From assembly GCA_963836015.1 (NCBI GenBank), contig CAWIIF010000015.1:1736001-1800000 (forward strand): a stretch of 64,000 bases of DNA, given 5' to 3'. Shown piece by piece: positions 18,022 to 26,565 of this stretch (the first letter of the stretch is position 1; each line of letters begins with the position of its first letter). The notes under the pieces were generated by a model that saw nothing but the letters and a program-made list of their open reading frames with translations, was not told the DNA's origin and did no database searches. Position numbers and translations under genes: made by a program. Source of the stretch: CAWCDJ01 sp963836015 (GTDB lineage Bacteria; Acidobacteriota; Terriglobia; Bryobacterales; Bryobacteraceae).

Positions 18022-18927
18022 ATGTCGCTCATCGTTGTTGGATCCGTCGCATACGACGGCGTCGAAACACCCCATGGAAAGGTCGACCGCATGTTGGGGG
18101 GCGCCGCTACGTATATTTCGCTGGCCGCCAGCTACTTCACGCCTGTCAAGCTGGTTGGCGTGGTGGGGGATGATTTCGCTCGCGAAGACTTCGACCTTCT
18201 CGCCTCCCGCCGTATCGATCTCGACGGCCTCGAGCGCGTCCCGGGCGGCAAGACATTCTTCTGGGCGGGGGCCTATTCCGCCGACATGAACGACCGCACC
18301 ACCCTGCGGACCGACCTCAACGTCTTCGCCGATTTCAACCCCAAGCTGCCGGTATCGTACCGCACCGCCCCTTACCTGCTGCTCGGCAATATTCAGCCGG
18401 CCCTTCAGAAGAGCGTTCGCGCCCAGATGCCCTCCGTGAAGTTCTCGGGCGGCGACACCATGAATTACTGGATCAACGACTACCGCGACGAGCTGCTCGA
18501 AACCATTCGCGAGTGGGATTTCCTCCTGATCAACGACAGCGAGGCCCGCCTGCTTTCCGGTGAGTCCAACCTGCGCCGTGCCGCGGCCCGCATCATCGAA
18601 ATGGGACCTTCGTCGCTGGTGATCAAGCGCGGTGAATACGGCGCGGTCCTCTTCCAGAACGGTTGCCATTTCATCGCCCCCGGCTACCTGCTCGACCGGG
18701 TCTTCGACCCCACCGGCGCCGGCGATTCCTTCGCGGGCGGCTTCATCGGTTACCTGGCCGGCACGGGGGGAAAGATCGATTTCGCAGAGCTGCGGCGTGC
18801 CGTCATCTACGGCTCGGTGATGGGTAGTTTCTGCTGCGAGAAATTCGGCGTGGACCGCTTCCGCACGCTCACCCGCGACGAAATCGAGGCCCGTTATCAG
18901 GAATTTCAAAGCTCCACCGCGTTCTAG
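18022..18927 (+). CDS. PfkB-family carbohydrate kinase
   Basis: 301 residues from ATG 18022 (MSLIVVGSVAYDGVETP); an upstream in-frame ATG at 17986 lies in the divergent promoter region and adds no conserved sequence. Ribokinase-fold signatures are present: the glycine pair in MLGGAATYISLAA near the N-terminus, and the C-terminal DPTGAGDSFAGGFIGYLA, in which the Asp is the catalytic base and GAGD forms the anion hole. It phosphorylates a sugar or nucleoside using ATP; the substrate is not evident. Closely related proteins in Acidobacteria and Deltaproteobacteria are usually annotated only as sugar kinases. It is the first gene of a same-strand run to 22885. Confidence 0.87.
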   Translation: MSLIVVGSVAYDGVETPHGKVDRMLGGAATYISLAASYFTPVKLVGVVGDDFAREDFDLLASRRIDLDGLERVPGGKTFFWAGAYSADMNDRTTLRTDLNVFADFNPKLPVSYRTAPYLLLGNIQPALQKSVRAQMPSVKFSGGDTMNYWINDYRDELLETIREWDFLLINDSEARLLSGESNLRRAAARIIEMGPSSLVIKRGEYGAVLFQNGCHFIAPGYLLDRVFDPTGAGDSFAGGFIGYLAGTGGKIDFAELRRAVIYGSVMGSFCCEKFGVDRFRTLTRDEIEARYQEFQSSTAF

Positions 18928-18949
18928 GGCAGCGGTCGCCCTTGCCGCC

Positions 18950-20425
18950 TTGGCACTCACGCTCCTAAGCGCCGCCGCCGTCTGGTTCTTCTTCACCCGC
19001 GGCTGGCTGGAGTGGTACGGCGACGCCGAAGCGCACCTCAATATCGCGCGCCGCATCCTCGATTCCCAAACCCCCGGCTACGACCAGATCGGCACCCCCT
19101 GGCTTCCGCTGCCGCACCTGCTGCTGCTGCCCTTCGCGCGCGTGGACTCGTGGTGGTACAGCGGCCTCGCCGCCGCCTTCCCCTCGGCTGCCTGTTTCAT
19201 CATCGGCGGAACGTTCTTCTTCGCCGCGGTACGACGGATTTTTGAATCCACCGCCGCCGCTGTTGCCGCCACCGCGGTGCTGGCGCTCAACCCCAACCTG
19301 CTTTACCTGCAGTCCACCGCGATGACCGAGCCGGTGTTCCTGGCCGCTCTCGCGGCGCTGCTCTATTGCACGGTCCGGGGATGGCCCGCCGGTGCGGGAA
19401 TCGCCGCCTGTGCCGCGGCACTAACGCGCTACGACGGGTGGTTCCTGATCCCTTTCGTAGCCATCTACTTCCTGCGGAAAAGCTGGCGCGGCGCGCTCTG
19501 GTTCTCTCTGATCGCCGGAGCCGCGCCGCTCTACTGGGTCGGTCACAACTGGTGGCTGACCGGGGATGCCCTGTACTTCTTGCGCGGCCCGGGCTCGGCC
19601 GCGGCCATCCAGGGTGCCGCCTACTATCCCGGCAAGCAGAACTGGTACCTGGCCGCTCTCTATTTCGGTACCGCGGCGCGGCTTTGCGCCGGTCCCGGCC
19701 TCGCCCTCGTCGCCCTCGCCGGCATAGTGGCCGCGGCTGTCCGCCGGGCCTGGTGGCCCCTGCTCCTCCTGGCGCTCCCGCCTATCTTCTATATCTGGAG
19801 CCTCCACTCGTCCGGCACGCCGATCTTCGTGCCCACTATGTGGCCGCACTCCTACTACAACACCCGCTACGGTACCGCCGCCCTCCCGCTCTTCGCCTTC
19901 GCCGCCGGTGCGCTGGTGGCAATGTGGGGCAGGTATCCCGGCCTGCCCAATTGGCTTCGTTCCGCCACCGCCGCCCTCGTCATCGCCGCCGGAACCGTCT
20001 ATTGGGCGTCTCATCCCGGGCCCGAGAATTGGGTCACCTGGGCGGAATCCCGCGCCAACTCCACCGGCCGGCGCGCCTGGACCACCGAAGCCGCGCAATT
20101 CCTCAAGCCTCGCTTTCGTCCCGGTTCCGGTATCATCTCTTCTAGTGGCGACGACTTCGCGGGAATCTACCGCTACATGGGTATTCCCCTGCGCGAGACC
20201 TTCAGCGTTTCCAACGGTCTGCCCTGGGAGGCCACGGTGCGCCGCCCCGAGCTCTGGCTCAGTCAAGAGTGGGCCGTCGTCAAGCGCGGCGACCAGGTCG
20301 ATGAGGCCATCGCCCGCGCCGCCCGGTTCGGCATACGCTATCAGCTCGAAAAGGTGATCATCGAAAAGGACGAGCCGGTCATTCAAATCTACCGGCGTAT
20401 AGGAGGAAGTCATGGTCCCGCATGA
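18950..20425 (+). CDS. GT39-like polytopic glycosyltransferase (ArnT/PMT superfamily)
   Basis: 491 residues as drawn from a TTG at 18950. No ATG or GTG was found further up in frame, so the start is provisional. A first membrane span is followed by WLEWYGDAEAHLNIARRI, with the acidic motif (YGDAEAH) typical of the first periplasmic loop of GT-C transferases. About ten further spans fill positions 60-390, and a soluble C-terminal domain ends the protein. Such enzymes use polyprenyl-phosphate sugars and glycosylate lipids or proteins on the outer face of the inner membrane. Segments such as TRYDGWFLIPF are common to this superfamily in Acidobacteria. It overlaps the YbjQ gene by 14 bp. Confidence 0.75.
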   Translation: MALTLLSAAAVWFFFTRGWLEWYGDAEAHLNIARRILDSQTPGYDQIGTPWLPLPHLLLLPFARVDSWWYSGLAAAFPSAACFIIGGTFFFAAVRRIFESTAAAVAATAVLALNPNLLYLQSTAMTEPVFLAALAALLYCTVRGWPAGAGIAACAAALTRYDGWFLIPFVAIYFLRKSWRGALWFSLIAGAAPLYWVGHNWWLTGDALYFLRGPGSAAAIQGAAYYPGKQNWYLAALYFGTAARLCAGPGLALVALAGIVAAAVRRAWWPLLLLALPPIFYIWSLHSSGTPIFVPTMWPHSYYNTRYGTAALPLFAFAAGALVAMWGRYPGLPNWLRSATAALVIAAGTVYWASHPGPENWVTWAESRANSTGRRAWTTEAAQFLKPRFRPGSGIISSSGDDFAGIYRYMGIPLRETFSVSNGLPWEATVRRPELWLSQEWAVVKRGDQVDEAIARAARFGIRYQLEKVIIEKDEPVIQIYRRIGGSHGPA

Positions 20426-20744
20426 AAACGTTACTACCGCATTCGAACTGCCCGGCTACCGCATCAAACACAACCTCGGCGTTGTCCGGGGGATCGTGGT
20501 CCGCTCCCGCTCGCTCATCGGAACCATCGGCGCCGGCCTGCAGACCATCGTCGGCGGCAATATCTCGCTCTTTACCAAGCTCTGCGAGCAGACCCGGTCC
20601 GACGCCTTCGACCTCATGATCGACCACGCATCGGCACTCGGCGCCAACGCCGTCATCGGCGCGCGGTATGACGCCAACGATGTCATGCAGGGCGTCACCG
20701 AAGTCCTGGCCTACGGCACCGCCGTCGTGGTCGAGCCCCTCTAG
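20412..20744 (+). CDS. YbjQ/UPF0145 family protein
   Basis: 110 residues, matching the family's usual size of about 105. Recognisable sequence: FELPGYRIKHNLGVVRGIVV at the start, SRSLIGTIGAGLQTIVGGNI in the middle, and ALGANAVIGARYDAN with EVLAYGTAVVVE at the end. Family members form small homo-oligomeric (pentameric) rings of unknown function. The gene starts inside the 3' end of the GT39-like gene (14 bp overlap, with AGGAGG just upstream of the ATG) and ends 2 bp before the DapF homologue, so it is part of the same transcript. Confidence 0.85.
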   Translation: MVPHENVTTAFELPGYRIKHNLGVVRGIVVRSRSLIGTIGAGLQTIVGGNISLFTKLCEQTRSDAFDLMIDHASALGANAVIGARYDANDVMQGVTEVLAYGTAVVVEPL

Positions 20745-20746
20745 CG

Positions 20747-21541
20747 ATGAGGATTCCTTACACCAAGGCGCACGGCGCCATGAATGATTTCCTGCTCACC
20801 TGGAGCCACGACGCTCCCGACGGCGACCATGCCGCGATGGCCCGCGCTATCTGCGAACGCCACACCGGCGTAGGCGCCGACGGATGGATGCTCGTCACGC
20901 CGCCGGAGGATGCCGAGGCAGAAGGCGAAATCCAGCTCTACAATTCCGACGGCAGCATGGCAGAAATCTCCGGCAACGGCACTCGCTGCGCCGCGGCCTT
21001 TCTGATCCGTCACGGGTATAGCGCCGGAATCGTGCGCATCCGTACCGGCGCGGGCGTAAAGACCCTGCGCCTGCTGCAGAGGGACGGCCTCACCTTCGAG
21101 TTCGAGATGAACATGGGGCGCGCGGAGATCCAGGCCGGCCGCTTCGATCTGCCGCTTTCGTCGGGTCCCCGCGATGTCACTGTCCTGCACGTCGGCAACC
21201 CCCAGTGCGCCGTCCCGGTCTCCGGCTTCGATTTCGACTGGCGAGCCATGGGCGCGGAAATCGAATCGCATCCGCACTTTCCCAGCCGTACCAACGTCTC
21301 GTTTGTCCTGCCTGTCGATGAACACACGATTGACGTGCGGTTCTACGAGCGCGGGGCGGGCGAAACCATGAGCTCGGGCACGGGCTCGACGGGGGCCGCC
21401 GCTGCCGCTCTCGCCCGCGGCCTGGTTTCGTCACCTGTATGCGTGCTCACTCCCGCCGGTTCCCTTCGCCTTCGTTTGGAAGGAGACATCTACCTCACCG
21501 GTCCCGCCCAAATCGTCGCCGAAGGCTTGTTTCACCTATGA
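20747..21541 (+). CDS. DapF (diaminopimelate epimerase) homologue with both catalytic cysteines replaced by serine
   Basis: 264 residues; the fold is unmistakably DapF-like, with two mirror domains and the motifs GVGADGWM, NSDGSMAEISGNGTRC, VGNPQCAVP and GAGETMSSGTGSTGAAAA. In true DapF the two acid/base residues are the Cys of the CGNG motif and the Cys of the xACGTG motif. Here they are Ser75 (codon 20969-20971) and Ser210 (codon 21374-21376). The usual GNPHCV His is Gln, and the N-terminal GxGNDF is GAMNDF. Canonical 1,1-proton-transfer epimerisation is therefore unlikely or strongly altered. It could be a lineage-specific DapF, a dehydratase-type variant or a non-catalytic protein. It sits 2 bp after ybjQ-like and 15 bp before the UDP-sugar dehydrogenase. 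Confidence 0.8.
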   Translation: MRIPYTKAHGAMNDFLLTWSHDAPDGDHAAMARAICERHTGVGADGWMLVTPPEDAEAEGEIQLYNSDGSMAEISGNGTRCAAAFLIRHGYSAGIVRIRTGAGVKTLRLLQRDGLTFEFEMNMGRAEIQAGRFDLPLSSGPRDVTVLHVGNPQCAVPVSGFDFDWRAMGAEIESHPHFPSRTNVSFVLPVDEHTIDVRFYERGAGETMSSGTGSTGAAAAALARGLVSSPVCVLTPAGSLRLRLEGDIYLTGPAQIVAEGLFHL

Positions 21542-21556
21542 GAAAATGAGGACTCG

Positions 21557-22885
21557 ATGACCGAAGCACAACAAATAGCTGTCGAAGCTACTGCCAGAAT
21601 TCTGGAGGAGAAGATCCGCACGCGAACGGCTCGCGTGGGGATCGTCGGGCTTGGTTACGTCGGTCTGCCCCTGGCCGTGGAGTTTGCCAAGGCGGGGTTC
21701 CAGGTGACCGGAATCGACGTGAGCTCCGAAAAAGCCAAGCGGGTAAATGCCGGCGATTCCTATGTGGGAGATATTCCGAGCTCTGTGCTCGGCCCGCTCG
21801 TGGAATCCGGCAAATTGCACGCTACGTCCGATTTTTCGGCCGTGCTCGAGCTGGACACCATCAATATCTGTGTCCCTACTCCGCTGCGCAAGACCAAGGA
21901 CCCGGACATGAGTTTCATCGTCAGCGCGTGCCAGGAAATCGAGAAGTCGTTCCATGCCGGAATGCTCGTTATTCTGGAATCCACCACGTATCCCGGCACC
22001 ACCGACGAAGTCGTCCTGCCCATGCTCGCCAAATCGGGCCTCGAAGTCGGACAGGATTTCTTTCTCTGCTTCTCGCCGGAGCGCGTCGATCCCGGCAATC
22101 CCAAGTACCAGACCTCCAATATCCCGAAGGTCGTGGGAGGCGTGACTCCCGCCTGTACGGAGATGGGCCGGCTGTTCTATGCGCAGGCTCTCGAGACGGT
22201 AGTCCCCGTCAGCTCCACGCAGGTGGCCGAAATGGTGAAGCTGCTGGAGAATACGTTCCGCATGATCAACATCGGGCTGGTCAACGAGATCGCCCTGATG
22301 TGCGACCGCATCGGGATCAACGTGTGGGAGGTCATCGACGCCGCCGCTACCAAGCCCTTCGGCTTCATGCCCTTCTATCCGGGCCCCGGACTGGGCGGCC
22401 ACTGCATCCCCATCGACCCGTTCTATCTGTCCTGGAAGACCAAGCAGGCCGGCATCGAGGCGCGCTTTATCGAGCTGGCCGGCTACATCAACGGCCAGAT
22501 GCCGCACTTCGTCGTGGACAAGGTGCAGAACACCCTGAACGACGCCACCAAACCCGTGAAGGGCTCCAGGGTCCACGTGATGGGAGTGGCCTACAAGCGC
22601 GACATCGAGGACATGCGCGAGTCGCCCGCGCTCGACATCATGCTCCTGCTTCAGAAGCGCGGCGCGATTATCTCTTACAGCGACCCGCACGTGCCGGTGG
22701 TGAAGCTCGACGGCCTGAATCTCCAGGCTCTACCCGAGATCGCGGCCGCTGAGGCCGACTGCGTCGTGATCGTGACCGACCATTCGTCCTTCGATTACGG
22801 AGCGTTGGTGGAACGCGCCCCACTAATCGTCGACACCCGCAACGCCTTGAAGAAGTACCGCTCCTCCAAAATCGTCCGCCTCTAG
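21557..22885 (+). CDS. wbpA: UDP-N-acetylglucosamine 6-dehydrogenase (WbpA/TviB-like nucleotide sugar dehydrogenase)
   Basis: 442 residues. The NAD-binding Rossmann motif is VGIVGLGYVGLPLAVEFAKA. It is followed by INICVPTPLRKTKDPDMS and ILESTTYPGTTDE, which match the WbpA/TviB subgroup rather than UDP-glucose dehydrogenase. The catalytic cysteine lies in GPGLGGHCIPIDPFYLSWK, and the C-terminal domain has MGVAYKRDIEDMRESPALDI. The enzyme makes a UDP-N-acetyl-uronic acid by two successive oxidations at C6, a common precursor for capsules and exopolysaccharides. It may feed the polysaccharide genes elsewhere in the window, but the physical link is only proximity. A clear gap of lower GC follows it. 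Confidence 0.9.
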   Translation: MTEAQQIAVEATARILEEKIRTRTARVGIVGLGYVGLPLAVEFAKAGFQVTGIDVSSEKAKRVNAGDSYVGDIPSSVLGPLVESGKLHATSDFSAVLELDTINICVPTPLRKTKDPDMSFIVSACQEIEKSFHAGMLVILESTTYPGTTDEVVLPMLAKSGLEVGQDFFLCFSPERVDPGNPKYQTSNIPKVVGGVTPACTEMGRLFYAQALETVVPVSSTQVAEMVKLLENTFRMINIGLVNEIALMCDRIGINVWEVIDAAATKPFGFMPFYPGPGLGGHCIPIDPFYLSWKTKQAGIEARFIELAGYINGQMPHFVVDKVQNTLNDATKPVKGSRVHVMGVAYKRDIEDMRESPALDIMLLLQKRGAIISYSDPHVPVVKLDGLNLQALPEIAAAEADCVVIVTDHSSFDYGALVERAPLIVDTRNALKKYRSSKIVRL

Positions 22886-23333
22886 GGCTCATTTCCAGTC
22901 AAGGGGCGGATCTGCGAAGAGTAGCTCCAGATCTCGCGGCCCACACTCGATCCCAAGCGCACAGGCCGTTTCTCGCCCGTTGGCTTCCGGTACTTCTAGG
23001 CGAAAGGTTCCAGTACGTTTTAGGGCTACATTCTGTTCATCTGGCTGGCGGAGAGCGTATAATCTCACCTGTTGGTGGCGGATAGCGACGGAAATCTCTA
23101 CCACAATGGACAACTACAGACACCGTTCGGCGGCAGAAACAGGATTACGGGAATGCAGCATATTCGGGTGCTTGCATTTCGCCATTGTGTAATTCGGTAC
23201 ATCCAGTTGTCGGAGCGAGCGTGCCCTATACGGACGTCAATGACACGAAGTTCCTGCCGGACAGTTCTGCGCTGACATTTGTAACGCCAATTGCCTTATC
23301 ATCGCTGGCTATTAAGGGCGAGGAGATTTACCA
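22886..23333. other. 448-bp AT-richer intergenic stretch
   Basis: GC drops visibly here compared with the genes on the left. A minus-strand frame at 22889-23113 (74 codons, ending in LELLFADPPLDWK) is open, but it has no clear ribosome binding site and no family match that I recognise. Parts of the plus strand read as short protein-like fragments without a start. I regard the stretch as probable degraded sequence plus the promoter region of the HAF-repeat gene. GAGGAG at about 23319-23326 is that gene's ribosome binding site. Confidence 0.35.
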
Positions 23334-24515
23334 ATGACTATGAATAAGGAACAGAGGGTTTCGACAGCCCTTGTTGACCACATTCTCGGCACTAAATTCC
23401 CGGTTGATCCTACGTCATACAGCATAACGGTTAGGATTTCCGGGACGCGACGCCGATCCATTAGATGCTTAGCCGTTGCGCTGGCATCTGTCGTGAACCT
23501 CTTTAGTCAGGTCTCTGCACCTTCCTCCGGTCTGCCGACCACCGTAGTATTCGACCCTCCAGGCTCTACGGGTACGTATGCCGAAAGTATCAACAATCTT
23601 GGAATCGTGACTGGCTGGTATTCCGATCAAACCACGATCAACAGATACTCATTTATCCGTTACCCGAACGGCTATCTGACTATCTTCGGCGTTCCCGGTT
23701 CCACTACTACTCAAGCTTCTGCCATTAATGACGTCGGCTACGTAGCCGGGGTCTTCATCGATTCTTCTTCTAAGTGGCGGGGATTCGTCCGTAGTCCTTT
23801 TGGGCGGTTCGATCTATTCGATCTGCCAACTCAAACGCTCATTAGCGCCCCAGCACCGACGGTATCGATTCCGATTGGTCCTCAGGTGGTTACCAGACTG
23901 AACAACTTAGGGGCACTTGCGGGTGCATGGTATCACGGCTTCTTACGGACGCTCAACGGACATATGGTTGTGTTCGATGGTCCGCTATCGGCATCTGTAT
24001 CGGTATCTGGTCTCAACATCCTGGACGATGTTGTAGGGCAGTACTGGGGAGGGGACCAGTTCCACGGATACATTCGTACGTGGGATGGAGCTGAAAGTTC
24101 ATTTGATCCACCCAGCTCCACTTCTACTGATGCACGAGCCATCAACAATCAGCGTACGATTGCGGGTGATTTTTTGCAGGGCAATCAATATCGAGGATTC
24201 ATCCGTGATAAGCATGGGTATTACGTCCTCGTGGATGTTCCTGGGGCTCAGAACACTGTGATTTGGGACATCAACGAGGGGGGAGATGTCGCAGGGTTCA
24301 CCTTTGACTCGTATTCTTATCAGAATGTACGAGGATTTGTCCGTGATAGCAATGGGCTCTACAGCATGATCGAAGGGATGAATGCCCTCTATGCTGGTCA
24401 CTTCGTGCTGGGACGTTGCTCCCTGAACGAGGTTGGCGATATCGTAGGAACCCACCTTGACTCTGACGGATTGCATGGCTTTATCCAGTTCCACCGAGGC
24501 CTTCCGAATAAGTGA
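23334..24515 (+). CDS. HAF-repeat extracellular protein
   Basis: 393 residues. The ATG at 23334 is supported by GAGGAG about eight bases upstream. A basic N-terminal stretch of about 40 residues precedes a hydrophobic segment (CLAVALASVVNLFSQVSAP), which may be an atypical signal. The rest is built of four to six repeats with the pattern (A)INxxGxVxGxY followed by GFxRxxxGxxxxFxxPG, as in HAF-type beta-propeller proteins; examples are SINNLGIVTGWY, AINDVGYVAGVF and AINNQRTIAGDF. Function is unknown; secreted HAF proteins are numerous in Acidobacteria. Codon use is less GC-biased at third positions than in flanking genes, suggesting recent acquisition or relaxed selection. Confidence 0.75.
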   Translation: MTMNKEQRVSTALVDHILGTKFPVDPTSYSITVRISGTRRRSIRCLAVALASVVNLFSQVSAPSSGLPTTVVFDPPGSTGTYAESINNLGIVTGWYSDQTTINRYSFIRYPNGYLTIFGVPGSTTTQASAINDVGYVAGVFIDSSSKWRGFVRSPFGRFDLFDLPTQTLISAPAPTVSIPIGPQVVTRLNNLGALAGAWYHGFLRTLNGHMVVFDGPLSASVSVSGLNILDDVVGQYWGGDQFHGYIRTWDGAESSFDPPSSTSTDARAINNQRTIAGDFLQGNQYRGFIRDKHGYYVLVDVPGAQNTVIWDINEGGDVAGFTFDSYSYQNVRGFVRDSNGLYSMIEGMNALYAGHFVLGRCSLNEVGDIVGTHLDSDGLHGFIQFHRGLPNK

Positions 24516-24743
24516 GCCGGGCATGAGCTCAGGCCTGTCGCCGGGCGGGACTGCTACAAGGAGCATGCACAATTTAGCTTTGCGTCTCCAACTCGAGTTC
24601 GGTGCGCGGACCGCCTGGCCATCTGCTCGACTCCCGACCCAGGGTTGATGTCTGCATCCAGTTTGCCGTCGCGCTTGAGCTGGACGCCCACCATGCGCTA
24701 TGGGGAGTGGCACGGCTTCCAAAGGCAACGCCCTAAGCGTTCT
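24516..24743. other. Intergenic spacer between the HAF gene and the frameshifted beta-helix gene
   Basis: No supported gene. The minus strand contains a short open frame starting at about 24688 (MVGVQLKRDGKLDADINPGSG and beyond, about 46 codons) that reads like protein, but it has no recognised family and may be a fragment. Because the HAF and beta-helix genes converge here, a terminator would be expected; none is obvious by eye. Confidence 0.3.
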
Positions 24744-26050
24744 TCACTTTATCCCTCCGACTGGCGCCAGCAGCCAGGAGTTCACCGTCACTGCGCCGGC
24801 GGGGAGCGAGCAGCCGGCGAAATGGGCCGCGGGTCCCGTGGGTCCGCCGGAGCATCCCCAGAAGTTCCCTTCGGCGTTCATGGTCCCGTGTCCGAGGTTA
24901 TAGACGCCGTAGGTCAGGCCGATGAACGAATTACCGTTGACGTGCGCTTCCCCCGGCATTCCAGGCCACGCCGATCATCTCGTGATCAATCGAATTCTGC
25001 GCCACCACCGTCCCGGTGACGGGACTGACGCTGGTAATCGCGATTCCGGCCGTTCCGGGCGTAGCGGTGTCAGCCGTGTCGGCGCCGTTCCCGCTCAGCG
25101 TATTTCCCACAATGACGTTGCCACTCAGGTTCTGTCCGGGTGCGTGACCGTGTATGGCGACTCCGGGGATGCCATTGCCGGTCAGGACATTGTTCGCAAC
25201 CACGTTATTGTAGGCGCCGGCTCCCGGAGGGGCGGCGAAGATCCCGACGCCGGCGCCCTCGCCCTTCGGCCCGTTGCGGAGCGACTGGTTCCCCGTGATC
25301 GTGTTCGCGTAGACGCCCAGCGGCCCCTTCGCCCCCACTGCCGTCGCGGCCGGAGGATGCGACGCCAGGGTGATGCCGCAATCGAACGGATTGTCGGCCA
25401 CCAAGTTCCCGCTGATGAGGTTATCGTGGGTCGCCCCCGTCTCGTCGGTCAGCAGGACGCCGCCCGCGTTAACCTTCACCGTGTTGTTGAGGACTGAGGA
25501 GTGATCCACGCCGGCCAGATGGATGGCCTCGCCGCAGTCGAAGTCTTCGGCGGTTTCCCACGCTGGAGTCCCGGGGCAGGTGGGCATGCCGCCGACTATC
25601 GTCAGTCCTGTATTACTCCCAGTCACCACATTGCCCGAGATGGTGATCGCCGAGGCGTTCGTAACCAGGATTCCTTCGAACTTGGCGTTCTTGACCGTAA
25701 ACCCGGAGACCACGACGCCGCTTAAGCCGGAAGGCGTGCTGGCAGTCACGTCCGGGTTCTGCATTTCCGTTGACCCAGATGCCGTTCGCCAGTCCCGTGG
25801 CGTCGATGATGGTGGTAGCGGGGTCTCCGCCGGCAAGCACCAGCGGCTTGTCGATCGTGACGGTTTCCGTGTAAGTCCCCGGCGCGACCGTGACGGTGTC
25901 GCCGGCGGCCCCTCCCGTAACCGCTGCTCCGATGGTTTTGGCGCAGCCTCCGGATCCCGTGGGATTGACACACCACGTCGCGGCCGTCAACGGAAGGCCG
26001 AACGTCAGGAGGAGCGCGAGATAGTTCCGAGATACACGTATAGACAGCAT
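24744..26050 (-). pseudogene. Secreted parallel beta-helix repeat protein (NosD-like), two frameshifts
   Basis: Three minus-strand frames join into one protein of about 430 residues. The first (26050 down to about 25770) has a signal peptide and WCVNPTGSGGCAKTIGAAV with TVTVAPGTYTETVTIDKPL. The second (about 25768-24952) holds the PbH1 repeats VVVSGFTVKNAKFEGILVTN and NVIVGNTLSGNGADT. The third (about 24950-24744) has GNSFIGLTYGVYNLGHG and NFWGCSGGPTGP, the typical C-terminal cap. Removing one A from GGAAATG near 25770 and one G from the GGGGG run near 24950 restores a single frame. Both are one-base insertions, so assembly error is a real alternative to true inactivation. Such proteins bind or cleave polysaccharide outside the cell. 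Confidence 0.78.
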
Positions 26051-26153
26051 GGGTATTTCCTCTCCGTGGGGATTGAGTATATACCGAGCAACACGCGCTG
26101 CGGAGCTTTTTCCGCACGGGGAACTCGCAGCCCGGTGCGGCGTCTAATCACGC

Positions 26154-26525
26154 ATGATCCGTAAGTGGTCCGTACTCTACATCCTGTTACTCGCGTCCTT
26201 TGCCGCCCTCGCGTGGGCGGATAACCCGGCAGTAGGCAAGTGGCGCTGCGCGTCGGTGGATGAACGTGGAAACCAAATTAATTGGACCCTCTTAGTCAAA
26301 GAAGACGGCGGAAAGCTCTCCGCGTCGATCGCCGACCTTCCGGACGGCGGAACGGTCGAACTGCTGGACCCAAAGCTGGATGGCAGCACGCTGACTTTCA
26401 AGGTGCCCATCAATCCCGAGGAAATCGTCGAAGTCACGGCGAAGATCGACGGCAAGAACCTCGAAGGTACGTTCACCGGCAAGACCTCGGGCAAAGGCAC
26501 TCTCAAAGGCACGAAACAAGGCTGA
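26154..26525 (+). CDS. Small secreted protein of unknown function
   Basis: 123 residues with a clear signal peptide (MIRKWSVLYILLLASFAALAWA, cleavage near residue 22). The mature part of about 100 residues reads as an all-beta domain with alternating strands: GKWRCASVDERGNQINWTL, GGKLSASIADLPDG, STLTFKVPINPEEIVEVTA and GTFTGKTSGKGTLKGTK. This GxW...L...G.L.G...G layout is like small lipocalin-like or calycin-type periplasmic domains that are common in Acidobacteria, but no specific function can be given. It lies 40 bp upstream of an ADOP permease and may be cotranscribed with it. Confidence 0.65.
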   Translation: MIRKWSVLYILLLASFAALAWADNPAVGKWRCASVDERGNQINWTLLVKEDGGKLSASIADLPDGGTVELLDPKLDGSTLTFKVPINPEEIVEVTAKIDGKNLEGTFTGKTSGKGTLKGTKQG

Positions 26526-26565
26526 TCGCCGTGGTGAACTAAAAATTCGGGCGTATGCTGGGAGG

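Noticed and set aside
20747..21541. Calling the gene dapF without qualification
   Set aside because: Both catalytic cysteines are missing, so the plain name would mislead.
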